A stretch of DNA of 64,000 nucleotides, taken from the NCBI GenBank assembly GCA_964548535.1, contig CAZJRQ010000001.1, positions 1-64,000 of the forward strand. The letters are read 5' to 3'. The stretch comes from CAZJRQ01 sp964548535. Lineage in GTDB: Bacteria; Bacillota; Clostridia; Oscillospirales; Ruminococcaceae. The position numbers and the translations under genes were made by a program. The notes beneath the pieces were generated by a model, which made no database searches, was not told the origin of the DNA, and saw only the letters and a program-made list of their open reading frames with translations. Position 1 is the first letter of the stretch, and every line of letters begins with the position of its first letter. Below, piece by piece: positions 26,341 to 35,219 of this stretch.

Positions 26341-27108
26341 ATGAATTTATTATTTGTTGGCGATGTTGTAGGACAGGCAGGATGTGATTTTCTTGCTGAT
26401 AAGATATATCAAATAAAAAAGGAATATGATATTGATTTCGCTATAGTCAATGGTGAAAATTCTGCTCAGGGAAATGGAATAACGCCAAAATCTTTTGACC
26501 AGTTGATTAGACTTGGAGCTGATGTTGTAACAACAGGCAACCACTCTTTTAAGCGTCCTGAGTGTACGAATTTGTATGATGAGCAGGAGATTTTACTTAG
26601 ACCAGCAAACTATCCTGATGGTGTTGTTGGACATGGAGTTACTGTTGTTGATTTGTGTCCTATCAAAATTGCCGTAGTAAATCTAATGGGAACAATTTAT
26701 CTTGAATCGCTTGAAAATCCATTCTTTTATATTGACAATATTCTTAATGAACTTGATACTCCAAATGTTTTCGTCGATTTTCACGCAGAGGCTACTTCCG
26801 AGAAAAAAGCTTTAGGGCACTATTTAGCTGGACGTTGTACTGCTGTGCTTGGTACTCACACTCATGTTCAAACTGCTGATGAAATTATCCTAAAAAACCA
26901 TACTGCATATATTACAGATGTTGGAATGACTGGACCAGAGTTGTCAGTTCTTGGTGTGGATACTGACATTGCAATTGAGAAAATAAAATATCATTTTCCT
27001 GTGAGATTTCATGAGAGTAAAAATTCATGCTTTGTTAATGCTGTAGTAATTAATTTCGATGAGAAATTAGGTAAAGCAACTAAAATCCAACGAATTATTA
27101 AGCGATAA
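26341..27108 (+). CDS. ymdB: metallophosphoesterase YmdB (TIGR00282 family)
   Basis: 255 residues from ATG 26341, which follows AAAGGGGATTAAC; a longer in-frame extension into ftsH is spurious. Metal-ligand motifs of the family are visible: FVGDVVGQAG (residues 4-13), VNGENSAQGNG, TTGNHSF, FHAEATSEKKALG, GTHTHVQTAD. In B. subtilis YmdB hydrolyses 2',3'-cyclic nucleotides and affects sporulation and biofilm decisions. The neighbourhood ymdB-spoVS is the same here, though rny (RNase Y) is not adjacent. Confidence 0.9.
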   Translation: MNLLFVGDVVGQAGCDFLADKIYQIKKEYDIDFAIVNGENSAQGNGITPKSFDQLIRLGADVVTTGNHSFKRPECTNLYDEQEILLRPANYPDGVVGHGVTVVDLCPIKIAVVNLMGTIYLESLENPFFYIDNILNELDTPNVFVDFHAEATSEKKALGHYLAGRCTAVLGTHTHVQTADEIILKNHTAYITDVGMTGPELSVLGVDTDIAIEKIKYHFPVRFHESKNSCFVNAVVINFDEKLGKATKIQRIIKR

Positions 27109-27130
27109 TGTACAAAAAAACTAATTTCTA

Positions 27131-27159
27131 TTGCAAAATATAAATAAATGGTGTATAAT
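27131..27159 (+). promoter_or_regulatory. spoVS promoter
   Basis: TTGCAA, 17 bp, TATAAT; looks like the vegetative sigma type rather than a sigma-H sequence. It lies after ymdB without an intervening strong terminator. Confidence 0.65.
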
Positions 27160-27221
27160 AATCAAGTAAATACCCTGTATTTTTTATACTTACTAATTTT
27201 TGAGATATTGGAGGTTATAAT

Positions 27222-27482
27222 ATGGAGATACTAAAAGTTTCATCAAGATCATTACCAAATTCTGTGGCAGGTGCTATTTCAGGAGTTATTAGAGAAAATT
27301 CGGCTGTTGAAGTTCAAGCTGTTGGAGCTGGTGCTGCTAATCAATCGATTAAGGCAATTGCTATAGCACGTGGTTATCTTGCGCCATTGGGCATTGATAT
27401 GGTTTGTATTCCTGCTTTTGCTAACGTAGTAATTGACGGTGAAGAAAGAACTGCTATTAAGCTTATCTGTGAAGAGAGATAA
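27222..27482 (+). CDS. spoVS: stage V sporulation protein S
   Basis: 86 residues, full length and very conserved (MEILKVSSRSLPNSVAGAIS..., VGAGAANQSIKAIAIARGYL). Small Alba-like nucleic-acid-binding protein needed for spore coat assembly and development in B. subtilis. TATTGGAGG provides a strong ribosome binding site. Supports an endospore-forming lineage. Confidence 0.97.
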   Translation: MEILKVSSRSLPNSVAGAISGVIRENSAVEVQAVGAGAANQSIKAIAIARGYLAPLGIDMVCIPAFANVVIDGEERTAIKLICEER

Positions 27483-27508
27483 TGTTAATAGAACTTAATA
27501 AATAATTT

Positions 27509-27538
27509 GCTAGTACTGTTTTCGGTGCTAGCTTTTTT
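27509..27538 (+). terminator. spoVS terminator
   Basis: GCTAGTAC, 8-nt loop, GTGCTAGC (one G-U pair) followed by six T. Confidence 0.85.
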
Positions 27539-27542
27539 ACGC

Positions 27543-27578
27543 AAAAAAACAGCACTTATCTTTTAAGATAAGTGCTGT
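27543..27578 (-). terminator. purA terminator
   Basis: ACAGCACTTATC / GATAAGTGCTGT around TTTTAA, preceded on the plus strand by seven A, which gives the T-run on the minus strand. Faces the spoVS terminator. Confidence 0.9.
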
Positions 27579-27597
27579 ATATAAGTAAATTTGTAAA

Positions 27598-28890
27598 TTA
27601 CTTGCTTAGCTTGCTTTCGCGATATATAATGTCCTCGCGCTTTGGTCCATTAGAAATCATTGTGATTGGGAAACCAATTTGCTCCTCAACAAACTCAATA
27701 TATTTCTTGCAGTTTTCAGGTAGCTCATCATAATTTCTAATACCCATAATATCACAGTTCCAACCGTCAAGAACTTCAAAAACAGGCTTTGCTTTTTCAA
27801 GCTTTTGTGTAGTTGGGAAATCAGTAGTAACCTCGCCGTCAATTTCATATCCAACACAAACTGGAAGCTTGTCAAGATATCCTAGTACGTCAAGAACAGT
27901 AAATGCAACATCAGTAGTTCCTTGAATACGGCAACCGTATTTTGAAGCAACGCAGTCAAACCAGCCCATTCTTCTAGGTCTGCCAGTAGTAGCACCGTAC
28001 TCACCGCCGTCTCCGCCTCTGCGTCTTAGTTCATCAGCTTCTTCACCGAAAATTTCAGAAACAAATGCACCAGCACCTACAGCTGAAGAATATGACTTAA
28101 CAACAGTAACAATTTTCTCGATAGCGTAAGGTGGAATACCTGCACCGATAGCACCGTATGACGCTAGAGTTGAAGATGATGTAACCATTGGATAAATTCC
28201 ATGATCAGGATCCTTCAAAGAACCAAGCTGACCCTCAAGAAGAATCTCCTTACCTTCTTTAATTGCATTCCAAAGATAAAGCGAAACGTCACAAACGTAA
28301 GGCTCAACCATTTTTTTATATTCCATTAATGTATCAAAAAGCTCATCCTCATTAATTTTTGGCTTTTTGTAAAGATGTTCAAGTAGACAGTTTTTGCTTT
28401 CGCAAACACGAGAAATCTTAGTGCGTAGATATTCCTCATCAAAAAGCTCTTGAACCTGAAAACCAATTTTTGCGTATTTATCTGAATAAAAAGGAGCAAT
28501 ACCTGACTTTGTTGAGCCAAAACTAGCCTTACCTAGTCGCTCTTCTTCATATTCATCAAATAGAATATGATAAGGCATAACCATCTGAGCTCTGTCAGAA
28601 ATTAATATTTTAGGCATTGGTACACCCTGTTCAGTAACAGATTTAATTTCATTAAATAGTACCGGAATATTTAGTGCAACACCATTACCAATTATATTTG
28701 TTGTGTGAGTATTGAAAACTCCTGACGGAAGTGTATGAAGTGCAAATTTACCATAGTTGTTAACAATAGTATGACCTGCATTGGCACCACCTTGGAAACG
28801 AATAACGATATCCGATTTCTGCGCCATCATGTCAGTAAGCTTACCCTTGCCTTCATCGCCCCAGTTTGCACCTACAATTGCTCTTACCAT
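27598..28890 (-). CDS. purA: adenylosuccinate synthetase
   Basis: 430 residues from ATG 28890 (MVRAIVGANWGDEGKGK), preceded by AAGGAGGAT; an in-frame start farther upstream is not supported. The GDEGKGK P-loop, GGANAGHTI, STKSGIAPFYSDKY and TTGRPRRMGWFD motifs are intact. Converts IMP plus aspartate to adenylosuccinate using GTP. Monocistronic, with its own promoter; the leader can form a hairpin GTGGTAT/ATACCAC (28929-28935 with 28962-28968), but no purine riboswitch core is recognised. Confidence 0.97.
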   Translation of the reverse strand: MVRAIVGANWGDEGKGKLTDMMAQKSDIVIRFQGGANAGHTIVNNYGKFALHTLPSGVFNTHTTNIIGNGVALNIPVLFNEIKSVTEQGVPMPKILISDRAQMVMPYHILFDEYEEERLGKASFGSTKSGIAPFYSDKYAKIGFQVQELFDEEYLRTKISRVCESKNCLLEHLYKKPKINEDELFDTLMEYKKMVEPYVCDVSLYLWNAIKEGKEILLEGQLGSLKDPDHGIYPMVTSSSTLASYGAIGAGIPPYAIEKIVTVVKSYSSAVGAGAFVSEIFGEEADELRRRGGDGGEYGATTGRPRRMGWFDCVASKYGCRIQGTTDVAFTVLDVLGYLDKLPVCVGYEIDGEVTTDFPTTQKLEKAKPVFEVLDGWNCDIMGIRNYDELPENCKKYIEFVEEQIGFPITMISNGPKREDIIYRESKLSK

Positions 28891-28974
28891 GAATGTTATC
28901 CTCCTTGCTGTAATCAAAGCAAATATTAGTGGTATCAACCAATTATCATCAAAAAGAAACAATACCACCAAATA

Positions 28975-29003
28975 ATTATAGCACAAAACAAGACAATTGT
29001 AAA
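28975..29003 (-). promoter_or_regulatory. purA promoter
   Basis: Minus strand: TTTACA, 17 bp, TATAAT with TGC before the -10 (extended -10). Confidence 0.7.
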
Positions 29004-29048
29004 TACCAATTTAAACATTTAATAATATTATAACAAATGCATGTTTTC

Positions 29049-29077
29049 TTGACAACTTTTTATCAATATTGTATAAT
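29049..29077 (+). promoter_or_regulatory. promoter of the transglutaminase-like lipoprotein gene
   Basis: TTGACA, 17 bp, TATAAT. It overlaps the potential upstream codons of the next gene and so supports the start at 29109. Confidence 0.8.
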
Positions 29078-29108
29078 CAATATAGTTTATTGGATTGAGG
29101 TGAGATAT

Positions 29109-30089
29109 TTGGGTGGTAAAAAATATATTTTTTTGTTGATTTTTACTTTTACTGTTAGCTTGACAATTGTTTCATGTAGTAACAATGATAGTTCTGAAGT
29201 TGCTGATTCAAATATTGTATTCAGCGAAAGCGATAATAATAAAGAAGAATTGAAAATGTATGATACAACTCCAATATCTAATGCATATCTTAGTGGGAAT
29301 TCTGAAGGTTTAGAACAATTTGATAAGGATATTTTAGATAAAGCAAGTCAGATTATATCGGAGATAATATCTTCTGAAATGTCTGATTTTGACAAAGAAC
29401 TGGCTGTGCATGATTATTTAATTTTAAATTGCACATATGATGAGAAAGCACTTGCGGCAATTCCGGCTTATACTGAGAATTCCGATAATCCGTATGGTAC
29501 TTTGTATACTGGTCAAGCAATTTGCAAGGGGTACACTACGACTTTTCAAATGTTTATGGATATGCTTGTGATACCATGCAAAACTATTTATGCCAATGAT
29601 AATAGTGGTGATGAGCACGCCTGGAATATTGTTTGTCTTGAAAATGAGTGGTATTATGTGGATACTACTTGGGATGACCCTGTACCTGATAGCGATGGCA
29701 GGGCAGTTTGTCACAAGTATTTTAATAAGACGCAAATTGAGATGGAGGAAGGTCACGTTTGGGACACTTTAAATCTTCCTAAAGCAGATAGTATAAGATA
29801 TTCTTATGCAAATCAGATGTGTGTAAATGTTTCTGATTATGATGATATTCAGCAAGCTGTTCAAGATGTTATTAATAAAAACAATCAGGAAGCTTACATG
29901 ATTTTTGATGAAAGTATTGATGTTTATTTTGATGAGATTGACGGTTTAGAAGATTATTTTGTGCCGAGTCGAAAATCACAATTGTATAAATACACCAGTG
30001 CGTTGGAAAAGCATTTTAGAGATTATTCGTTGTATTATAGAAGAGTTCAGACAGAGCGTGGTATCTGTTTGGAGATTAAAATAAAATAG
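29109..30089 (+). CDS. transglutaminase-like lipoprotein
   Basis: 326 residues from TTG 29109, which follows GAGGTGAG. Signal peptide with lipobox ending TIVSC (about residue 23) predicts a lipoprotein on the outer face of the membrane. The transglutaminase-like (CHAP/papain-fold) triad is visible: QAICKGY (Cys), DEHAWNIV (His) and YYVDTTWDDP (Asp). Proteins of this type often cut or modify peptide bonds in the cell wall or extracellular proteins. The C-terminal about 100 residues match no known domain here. Transcribed from its own promoter, followed 34 bp later by a HisA-like gene. Confidence 0.8.
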   Translation: MGGKKYIFLLIFTFTVSLTIVSCSNNDSSEVADSNIVFSESDNNKEELKMYDTTPISNAYLSGNSEGLEQFDKDILDKASQIISEIISSEMSDFDKELAVHDYLILNCTYDEKALAAIPAYTENSDNPYGTLYTGQAICKGYTTTFQMFMDMLVIPCKTIYANDNSGDEHAWNIVCLENEWYYVDTTWDDPVPDSDGRAVCHKYFNKTQIEMEEGHVWDTLNLPKADSIRYSYANQMCVNVSDYDDIQQAVQDVINKNNQEAYMIFDESIDVYFDEIDGLEDYFVPSRKSQLYKYTSALEKHFRDYSLYYRRVQTERGICLEIKIK

Positions 30090-30122
30090 TTCTGTTGAGC
30101 TGTATTTTAAGGAGTGTTTGAT

Positions 30123-30902
30123 TTGAAGTTCAGACCATGTATTGATATTCATAATGGGCAGGTTAAACAGATTGTTGGCGGAAGTTTAACTGACACTAAT
30201 AATTTTGCTAAAGAAAATTTTGTGTCGGCACAAGACGGCGCTTATTATGGAAATCTATATAAATCAGCAGGGCTAGCTGGAGGGCATATAATATTGCTAA
30301 ATCCTGCAGGTTCTGAATATTATGACGCAGACTGTCAACAAGCTTTTTCTGCACTTTCAGCGTTTGAGGGTGGCTTGCAGGTCGGTGGCGGAATTACTGC
30401 TGATAATGCGTCCGTTTTTTTGGACAGAGGAGCAAGTCATGTAATAGTTACAAGTTATGTTTTTAATAATGGTACTGTTAATTTTGATAATCTAAATAAA
30501 TTGAGAAATTCTGTTGGGAAATTACGTTTGGTGCTGGATTTATCTTGTCGCAGCCGTAACGGAAAATATTATATTGTTACTGATCGCTGGCAGAATTTCA
30601 CTGATATTGAATTGAATGAAGAAACTTTGCAAATGTTTTCGGCATATTGTGATGAGTTTCTTATACATGCTGTCGATGTTGAGGGTAAAGCAAATGGGAT
30701 AGAAGAGAATGTTGCATCAATGCTTGGTGATTATTGTGAAATTCCCGCAGTTTATGCTGGCGGAATTTCGTGTTTTAACGATTTAGAAATTTTGCATAGA
30801 CTCGGCAAATCGAGAATAGATTTTACTATAGGAAGTGCTTTAGATATCTTCGGCGGAACTATGAAATTTGAAGATGTTGTCGAGTTTTCCAAGAAGGCAT
30901 AA
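30123..30902 (+). CDS. hisA: eukaryotic-type HisA (ProFAR isomerase, His6-like)
   Basis: 259 residues from TTG 30123, 8 nt after AAGGAG. Fourth step of histidine synthesis, a (beta/alpha)8 isomerase. Sequence blocks resemble yeast His6 more than bacterial HisA: PCIDIHNGQVKQIVGG, LQVGGGI, VVTSYVF-like VIVTSYVFNNG, LVLDLSCRSRNGKYYIVTDRW, FLIHAVDVEGKANGI, VYAGGIS, IDFTIGSALDIFGG. Both catalytic aspartates (CID and LDLS) are kept. It is not beside other his genes. Similarity to the eukaryotic-type family (TIGR02129) is from memory of the family motifs. Confidence 0.85.
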   Translation: MKFRPCIDIHNGQVKQIVGGSLTDTNNFAKENFVSAQDGAYYGNLYKSAGLAGGHIILLNPAGSEYYDADCQQAFSALSAFEGGLQVGGGITADNASVFLDRGASHVIVTSYVFNNGTVNFDNLNKLRNSVGKLRLVLDLSCRSRNGKYYIVTDRWQNFTDIELNEETLQMFSAYCDEFLIHAVDVEGKANGIEENVASMLGDYCEIPAVYAGGISCFNDLEILHRLGKSRIDFTIGSALDIFGGTMKFEDVVEFSKKA

Positions 30903-30918
30903 TTTTTTCGTAAAATAA

Positions 30919-30947
30919 TTGATTTTTACATAGAATTGTGTTATAAT
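30919..30947 (+). promoter_or_regulatory. ddl promoter
   Basis: TTGATT, 17 bp, TATAAT with extended -10 TGTTATAAT. Confidence 0.75.
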
Positions 30948-30986
30948 AATAGACTGATTATAAATCCTTGAAAGGCGATGAGTTTT

Positions 30987-32069
30987 ATGGCTAAAGTGAA
31001 AGTAGCTGTTATTTTTGGCGGCAAGTCAAAGGAACATGATGTTTCTGTTGTATCAGCAGCTCATGTTATTAAAAGTATTCCGAAAAATAAATTTGAAGTG
31101 ACCTGCATTGGTATTACTAAAAAAGGTCATTGGCTGAAATATATTGGTGATGTGGAAAACATTCCAACTGGAGATTGGGAAAAACACCCTGACAATGTAC
31201 CTTGTGTTTTGAGTCCTGATCCTCTACATAAAGGCTTTCTTGCTATAAAACAGGACGGCACTATTCAAAATGTAAAGGTCGATTGTGTTTTCCCTGTCTT
31301 GCACGGAACAAATGGTGAGGACGGCACTATACAGGGTTTGTTCGAGCTTTGTGAAATTCCTTATGTTGGCTGTGATGTAATTTCATCAGCCATGTGTATG
31401 GACAAAGACATTGCACATATTATTTTTGAAGCTAATGGGATTAAGACTGCAAAGTGGGTTGCAATTTTTTCATCACAGATTGATACAGAGCTGAATTCAA
31501 AGTGTGATGAAATGGAACAAAAGCTTACATATCCAATGTTTGTAAAGCCGGCTAATTCGGGTTCATCTGTTGGAATTTCAAGAGTTACTAATAGAGCTGA
31601 GCTTGTTAAGGGGATTAAGCTTGCTTTTGCTCATGATAAGAAAGTTATTGTTGAAGAAGGACTTGTCGGAGTTGAGTGCGAGTGTGCTGTAATGGGCAAC
31701 GAAGAGCCGTTTGCATCAACAATCGGTGAGATTAAAGCGGCTAATGATTTTTATGATTACAATGCAAAATATCAAAACGCTGAGTCACAGGTAATTATTC
31801 CTGCTAATTTAAGCGATGGTGTAATACAAAAACTACGTGAAATAGCGGTTAAAGCATATAAGGCAATTGGTTGTGAGGGACTGTCAAGAGTAGACTTTTT
31901 CGTTTGTGAGAATGATGAGATTTACTTGAATGAGATTAACACATTGCCTGGACATACACCAATTAGTATGTATCCGCAGCTTATGGAGCATGAGGGAATT
32001 TCTCCTAATGAACAGGAAGAAAGACTTATAAAGCTTGCATTTGAAAGGGCGGATATTGATTATGAATAA
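30987..32069 (+). CDS. ddl: D-alanine--D-alanine ligase
   Basis: 360 residues from ATG 30987, 11 nt after AAAGG; ATG 30978 is too close to it. ATP-grasp enzyme: FGGKSKEHDVSVVSA at the N-terminus, FPVLHGTNGEDGTIQG, FVKPANSGSSVGIS, YNAKYQ, and EINTLPGHTPISMYPQL at the C-terminus. Joins two D-Ala for peptidoglycan precursors; the YxxxxSxS-type omega-loop tyrosine region is compatible with D-Ala rather than D-Lac. Overlaps murI by 8 bp, linking two peptidoglycan steps. Confidence 0.96.
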   Translation: MAKVKVAVIFGGKSKEHDVSVVSAAHVIKSIPKNKFEVTCIGITKKGHWLKYIGDVENIPTGDWEKHPDNVPCVLSPDPLHKGFLAIKQDGTIQNVKVDCVFPVLHGTNGEDGTIQGLFELCEIPYVGCDVISSAMCMDKDIAHIIFEANGIKTAKWVAIFSSQIDTELNSKCDEMEQKLTYPMFVKPANSGSSVGISRVTNRAELVKGIKLAFAHDKKVIVEEGLVGVECECAVMGNEEPFASTIGEIKAANDFYDYNAKYQNAESQVIIPANLSDGVIQKLREIAVKAYKAIGCEGLSRVDFFVCENDEIYLNEINTLPGHTPISMYPQLMEHEGISPNEQEERLIKLAFERADIDYE

Positions 32070-32880
32070 TGCAGCTATTGGAGTTTTTGATTCTGGCGTT
32101 GGCGGACTTACTTGTGTAAAAGAGCTTGCAAGGCTTATGCCTAATGAAAATATAGTGTATCTTGGAGATACTGCAAGAGTACCTTATGGTACAAGAAGTA
32201 AAGAAATTATTGCTCAGTACGGCAAGCAGGATATAAAGTTTTTAGAACAGCACAATGTGAAAATGGCAATTGTAGCTTGCGGAACAGTTTCATCAGTTTT
32301 AATCACAAATCCGCTTTTTGAGGGTACAGCTATTAAAGAATACACTGGCGTTTTAATTCCAGCAGTTCATGCTGCTTGTGCCGCGACACGTAACAATCGA
32401 ATTGGTGTTATTGGTACAGCTGCTACTATTAGAAGTGGCGGTTACGGTAAAGCAATTCATGAAACAAAGTCTGATATTAAAGTTGTAGGAAAAGCTTGCC
32501 CTATGTTTGTTCCACTAGTTGAAAATGGTTATACTTCTGCTGATTGTAAGGTTTCACGCCTAATTGCAGAGGAATATCTTGAGGTTATGAAGAAAGAGGA
32601 AGTCGATACACTTATTCTTGGCTGTACTCACTATCCTATGCTAAAGGACATAATTGCTGATATAATGGGTGACGGAGTAAAGCTTATTTCATCGGGTGAA
32701 GAGGCAGCAAAATATGCTCAAAAGGTACTTTCGTATAATGATTTGCTCACCGATAGAGAAGAAACTGGAAAAATAAAACTTTACTGCACAGATAGTGAGA
32801 AATTGTTTTCTGAAAATGTTGATGGATTTTTGGATAAGAATATGAATATAGAAATTTCTGAATGTAATCTTGCGTTATAA
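32062..32880 (+). CDS. murI: glutamate racemase
   Basis: 272 residues from ATG 32062 (after AAAGGGCGGAT), inside the end of ddl. Motifs GVFDSGVGGLTCVKEL (substrate loop), YLGDTARVPYG, the first catalytic cysteine in VACGTVSS and the second in LGCTHYPML identify MurI. Supplies D-glutamate for peptidoglycan. The N-terminal VACGTVSS replaces the more common ACNTA, which is worth noting but the cysteine itself is retained. Confidence 0.93.
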   Translation: MNNAAIGVFDSGVGGLTCVKELARLMPNENIVYLGDTARVPYGTRSKEIIAQYGKQDIKFLEQHNVKMAIVACGTVSSVLITNPLFEGTAIKEYTGVLIPAVHAACAATRNNRIGVIGTAATIRSGGYGKAIHETKSDIKVVGKACPMFVPLVENGYTSADCKVSRLIAEEYLEVMKKEEVDTLILGCTHYPMLKDIIADIMGDGVKLISSGEEAAKYAQKVLSYNDLLTDREETGKIKLYCTDSEKLFSENVDGFLDKNMNIEISECNLAL

Positions 32881-32906
32881 ATAACGCAATTGAAAGAGGT
32901 ATAGAT

Positions 32907-33335
32907 TTGAAAAAGGACGTTACAATAACGCTTATCAGTACTCAAACTGACGGTGTTGATACTGATAAAAGTGAACTGATAACTGAAGGCGTTTATGAAA
33001 AAAGTGCAGATGGATATGTGCTGTCTTATGTAGAAACAGAGGCTACTGGTTATGACGGTTCGACTACAGTGCTTGAAGTAGTTGGAAATGATAAGGTTGT
33101 TATGACAAGAAAAGGTGAGGCATCATCAAATCTTGTAATTGAAACAGGCAGGAAACATCATTGTCACTATGGAACACCTTATGGAGATTTTATGGTTGGG
33201 ATTAATACTCGTGAAATAGTTAATGAGGTTAGTGAAGAAACTGGTGGAGATTTAATGTTTAGATATGTAATTGATGTTAACTCGAGCTATGTTGGAGATT
33301 TTGAGATTTCTGTTAATGTTAGAATGCTTCAGTAA
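32907..33335 (+). CDS. ywiB: DUF1934 protein, YwiB-like
   Basis: 142 residues; start TTG 32907 after AAAGAGGT. Lipocalin-like beta-barrel family of unknown function (DUF1934): alternating strands such as YVLSYVETEATGYDGSTTVLEV, MTRKGEASSNLVIETGRKHHCHYGTPYGDF. Position right before argS is the same as ywiB-argS in B. subtilis. Confidence 0.85.
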   Translation: MKKDVTITLISTQTDGVDTDKSELITEGVYEKSADGYVLSYVETEATGYDGSTTVLEVVGNDKVVMTRKGEASSNLVIETGRKHHCHYGTPYGDFMVGINTREIVNEVSEETGGDLMFRYVIDVNSSYVGDFEISVNVRMLQ

Positions 33336-33382
33336 AAAATAATAAGAATTTTAATCCAAATGAAAGGATTGGTAAATATATA

Positions 33383-35071
33383 ATGGCAAATTTAATCAAA
33401 AAGGCTCACGAGCAGGTAAGGGAGCTTGTTTTAAAGGCATTAGGAGAATGTGTTGCTGAGGGTGTTTTCCCAGCTGAACCTATTCCGTCGTTCAACGTTG
33501 AAATTCCTGCGGATTCAAAAAACGGAGATATGTCTACAAATGCAGCAATGGTTTGTGCTAAAGCGTTTAGAACTGCGCCTAGAAAAATTGCTGATGCTAT
33601 TTGTGAGAAGATTTATCTTTCAGATTCATACTTTGACAAGTGTGAGGTCGCTGGTGCTGGATTTATAAACTTTTTCTTCTCAGAATCTTGGTTTTCTGAT
33701 GTAGTTTCTACAGTGCTTGGTGAAGGCGAAAAATACGGTGAAACTGACATGGGACAAGGCAAAAAGGTCTTAGTTGAGTTCGTATCTGCAAATCCTACTG
33801 GTCCTATGCATATCGGTAATGCAAGAGGCGGTGCAATTGGTGACTGTCTAGCTGCTGTAATGCAAAAAGCTGGATATAATGTTGACCGTGAGTTTTATGT
33901 AAACGATGCTGGTAATCAAATTGAGAAATTTAAAACTTCGCTTGAAGTTAGATATTTACAGAGATATGACCAAAGTGTTGAAATGCCAGAAGATGCTTAT
34001 CTTGGTGAGGATATCACAATTCATGCTAAGAATTTTGCTGAAATTAATGGAGATAAGTATGTTAATTGCGATAGCGAGCAAAGACGTCAGGCTCTTTGCG
34101 ATTATGCTTTACCACTTAATATTCAGACACTTGAGAACGATTTGGGCAAGTATAGAATTACTTATGATAAGTGGTTTAGAGAGAGTGAACTTCACAACGG
34201 CAGTGCGGTTAGTGATATAATTGAAAAGCTAAAGGAAAGCGGATATACTTATGAACTTGAGGGTGCGCTTTGGTTTAAATCATCTGAACTTGGTGATGAG
34301 AAGGACCGTGTTCTTGTTCGTGCTAACGGTATTCCAACATATTTTGTTCCTGATATTGCTTATCATTATAATAAGCTTGTAACTCGTGGTTATGACATTG
34401 CTATTGATGTTCTTGGTGCTGATCATCATGGATATATTCCACGTATGAAGGCGGCAATGACTGCACTTGGAGTTAATGCTAATAGACTTGACATGGTGAT
34501 TATGCAGATGGTTAATCTTGTACGTAATGGCGAGAAGTACAAGCTTTCAAAGCGTTCAGGAAAGGCAATTACTTTGTCGACTTTGCTTGAAGAAATTCCA
34601 ATTGATGCAGCAAGATTTTTCTTTAATCTTCGTGAGCCGAATTCACATTTTGATTTTGATCTTGAGCTTGCAGTTTCACAGACATCACAAAACCCTGTAT
34701 ATTATGTTCAGTATGCTCATGCAAGAATTTGTTCTGTTTTGAGAAAGCTTGAGCAGGAGGGTATTGAGATTAAGGAGTCGTCAGCTAGAAATCTATCTGT
34801 ATTGACAATGCCAGAAGAAGTTGAAATGATTAAATATATGGCAACTTTGCCTAATGTAATTGATGAGTCAGCTAAGAATTATGATCCATCAAAGATTACA
34901 CGCTATGTTGTTGAGCTTGCTACGATGTATCATAAATTCTACACAAACTGCAGAATTGTTGGTGAACCGGAAGATATTTTGCAGGCAAGGATTTCACTTT
35001 CACTTGCTGTAAAGCAGATTCTAAATAATATTCTTAACATGCTAAAGATTGATTGTCCTGACAGCATGTGA
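33383..35071 (+). CDS. argS: arginyl-tRNA synthetase
   Basis: 562 residues. Class I signatures: HIGH-type GPMHIGNARGG (about 138-148), YVNDAGNQ, DVLGADHHGYIPRM, and KMSKS-type KLSKRSG. N-terminal Add-1 domain and C-terminal anticodon-binding DALR domain (YAHARICSVLRKL). Ends with TGA, showing that TGA is a stop here. The AAAGGATTGG ribosome binding site partly pairs with the upstream AATCC, a weak hairpin. Confidence 0.97.
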   Translation: MANLIKKAHEQVRELVLKALGECVAEGVFPAEPIPSFNVEIPADSKNGDMSTNAAMVCAKAFRTAPRKIADAICEKIYLSDSYFDKCEVAGAGFINFFFSESWFSDVVSTVLGEGEKYGETDMGQGKKVLVEFVSANPTGPMHIGNARGGAIGDCLAAVMQKAGYNVDREFYVNDAGNQIEKFKTSLEVRYLQRYDQSVEMPEDAYLGEDITIHAKNFAEINGDKYVNCDSEQRRQALCDYALPLNIQTLENDLGKYRITYDKWFRESELHNGSAVSDIIEKLKESGYTYELEGALWFKSSELGDEKDRVLVRANGIPTYFVPDIAYHYNKLVTRGYDIAIDVLGADHHGYIPRMKAAMTALGVNANRLDMVIMQMVNLVRNGEKYKLSKRSGKAITLSTLLEEIPIDAARFFFNLREPNSHFDFDLELAVSQTSQNPVYYVQYAHARICSVLRKLEQEGIEIKESSARNLSVLTMPEEVEMIKYMATLPNVIDESAKNYDPSKITRYVVELATMYHKFYTNCRIVGEPEDILQARISLSLAVKQILNNILNMLKIDCPDSM

Positions 35072-35088
35072 TTTTATCATATTTAGTT

Positions 35089-35119
35089 AAAAACACAGGC
35101 AGAAATGTCTGTGTTTTTT
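35089..35119 (+). terminator. argS terminator
   Basis: AAAAACACAGGCA, GAAA loop, TGTCTGTGTTTTT with one G-U pair. Confidence 0.85.
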
Positions 35120-35219
35120 ATACTTATTTTAATATAAAAAAGCTTGGTTTTTGAAAATTTCATGAAATTATTAACCAAAATCGCTAGTTTTGTATATTAT
35201 ATGCAGGAGGCGATTTTTG

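Noticed and set aside
29037..29108. N-terminal extension of the transglutaminase-like protein
   Set aside because: These codons cover a strong TTGACA-17-TATAAT promoter; TTG 29109 has a ribosome binding site and gives a clean lipoprotein signal.
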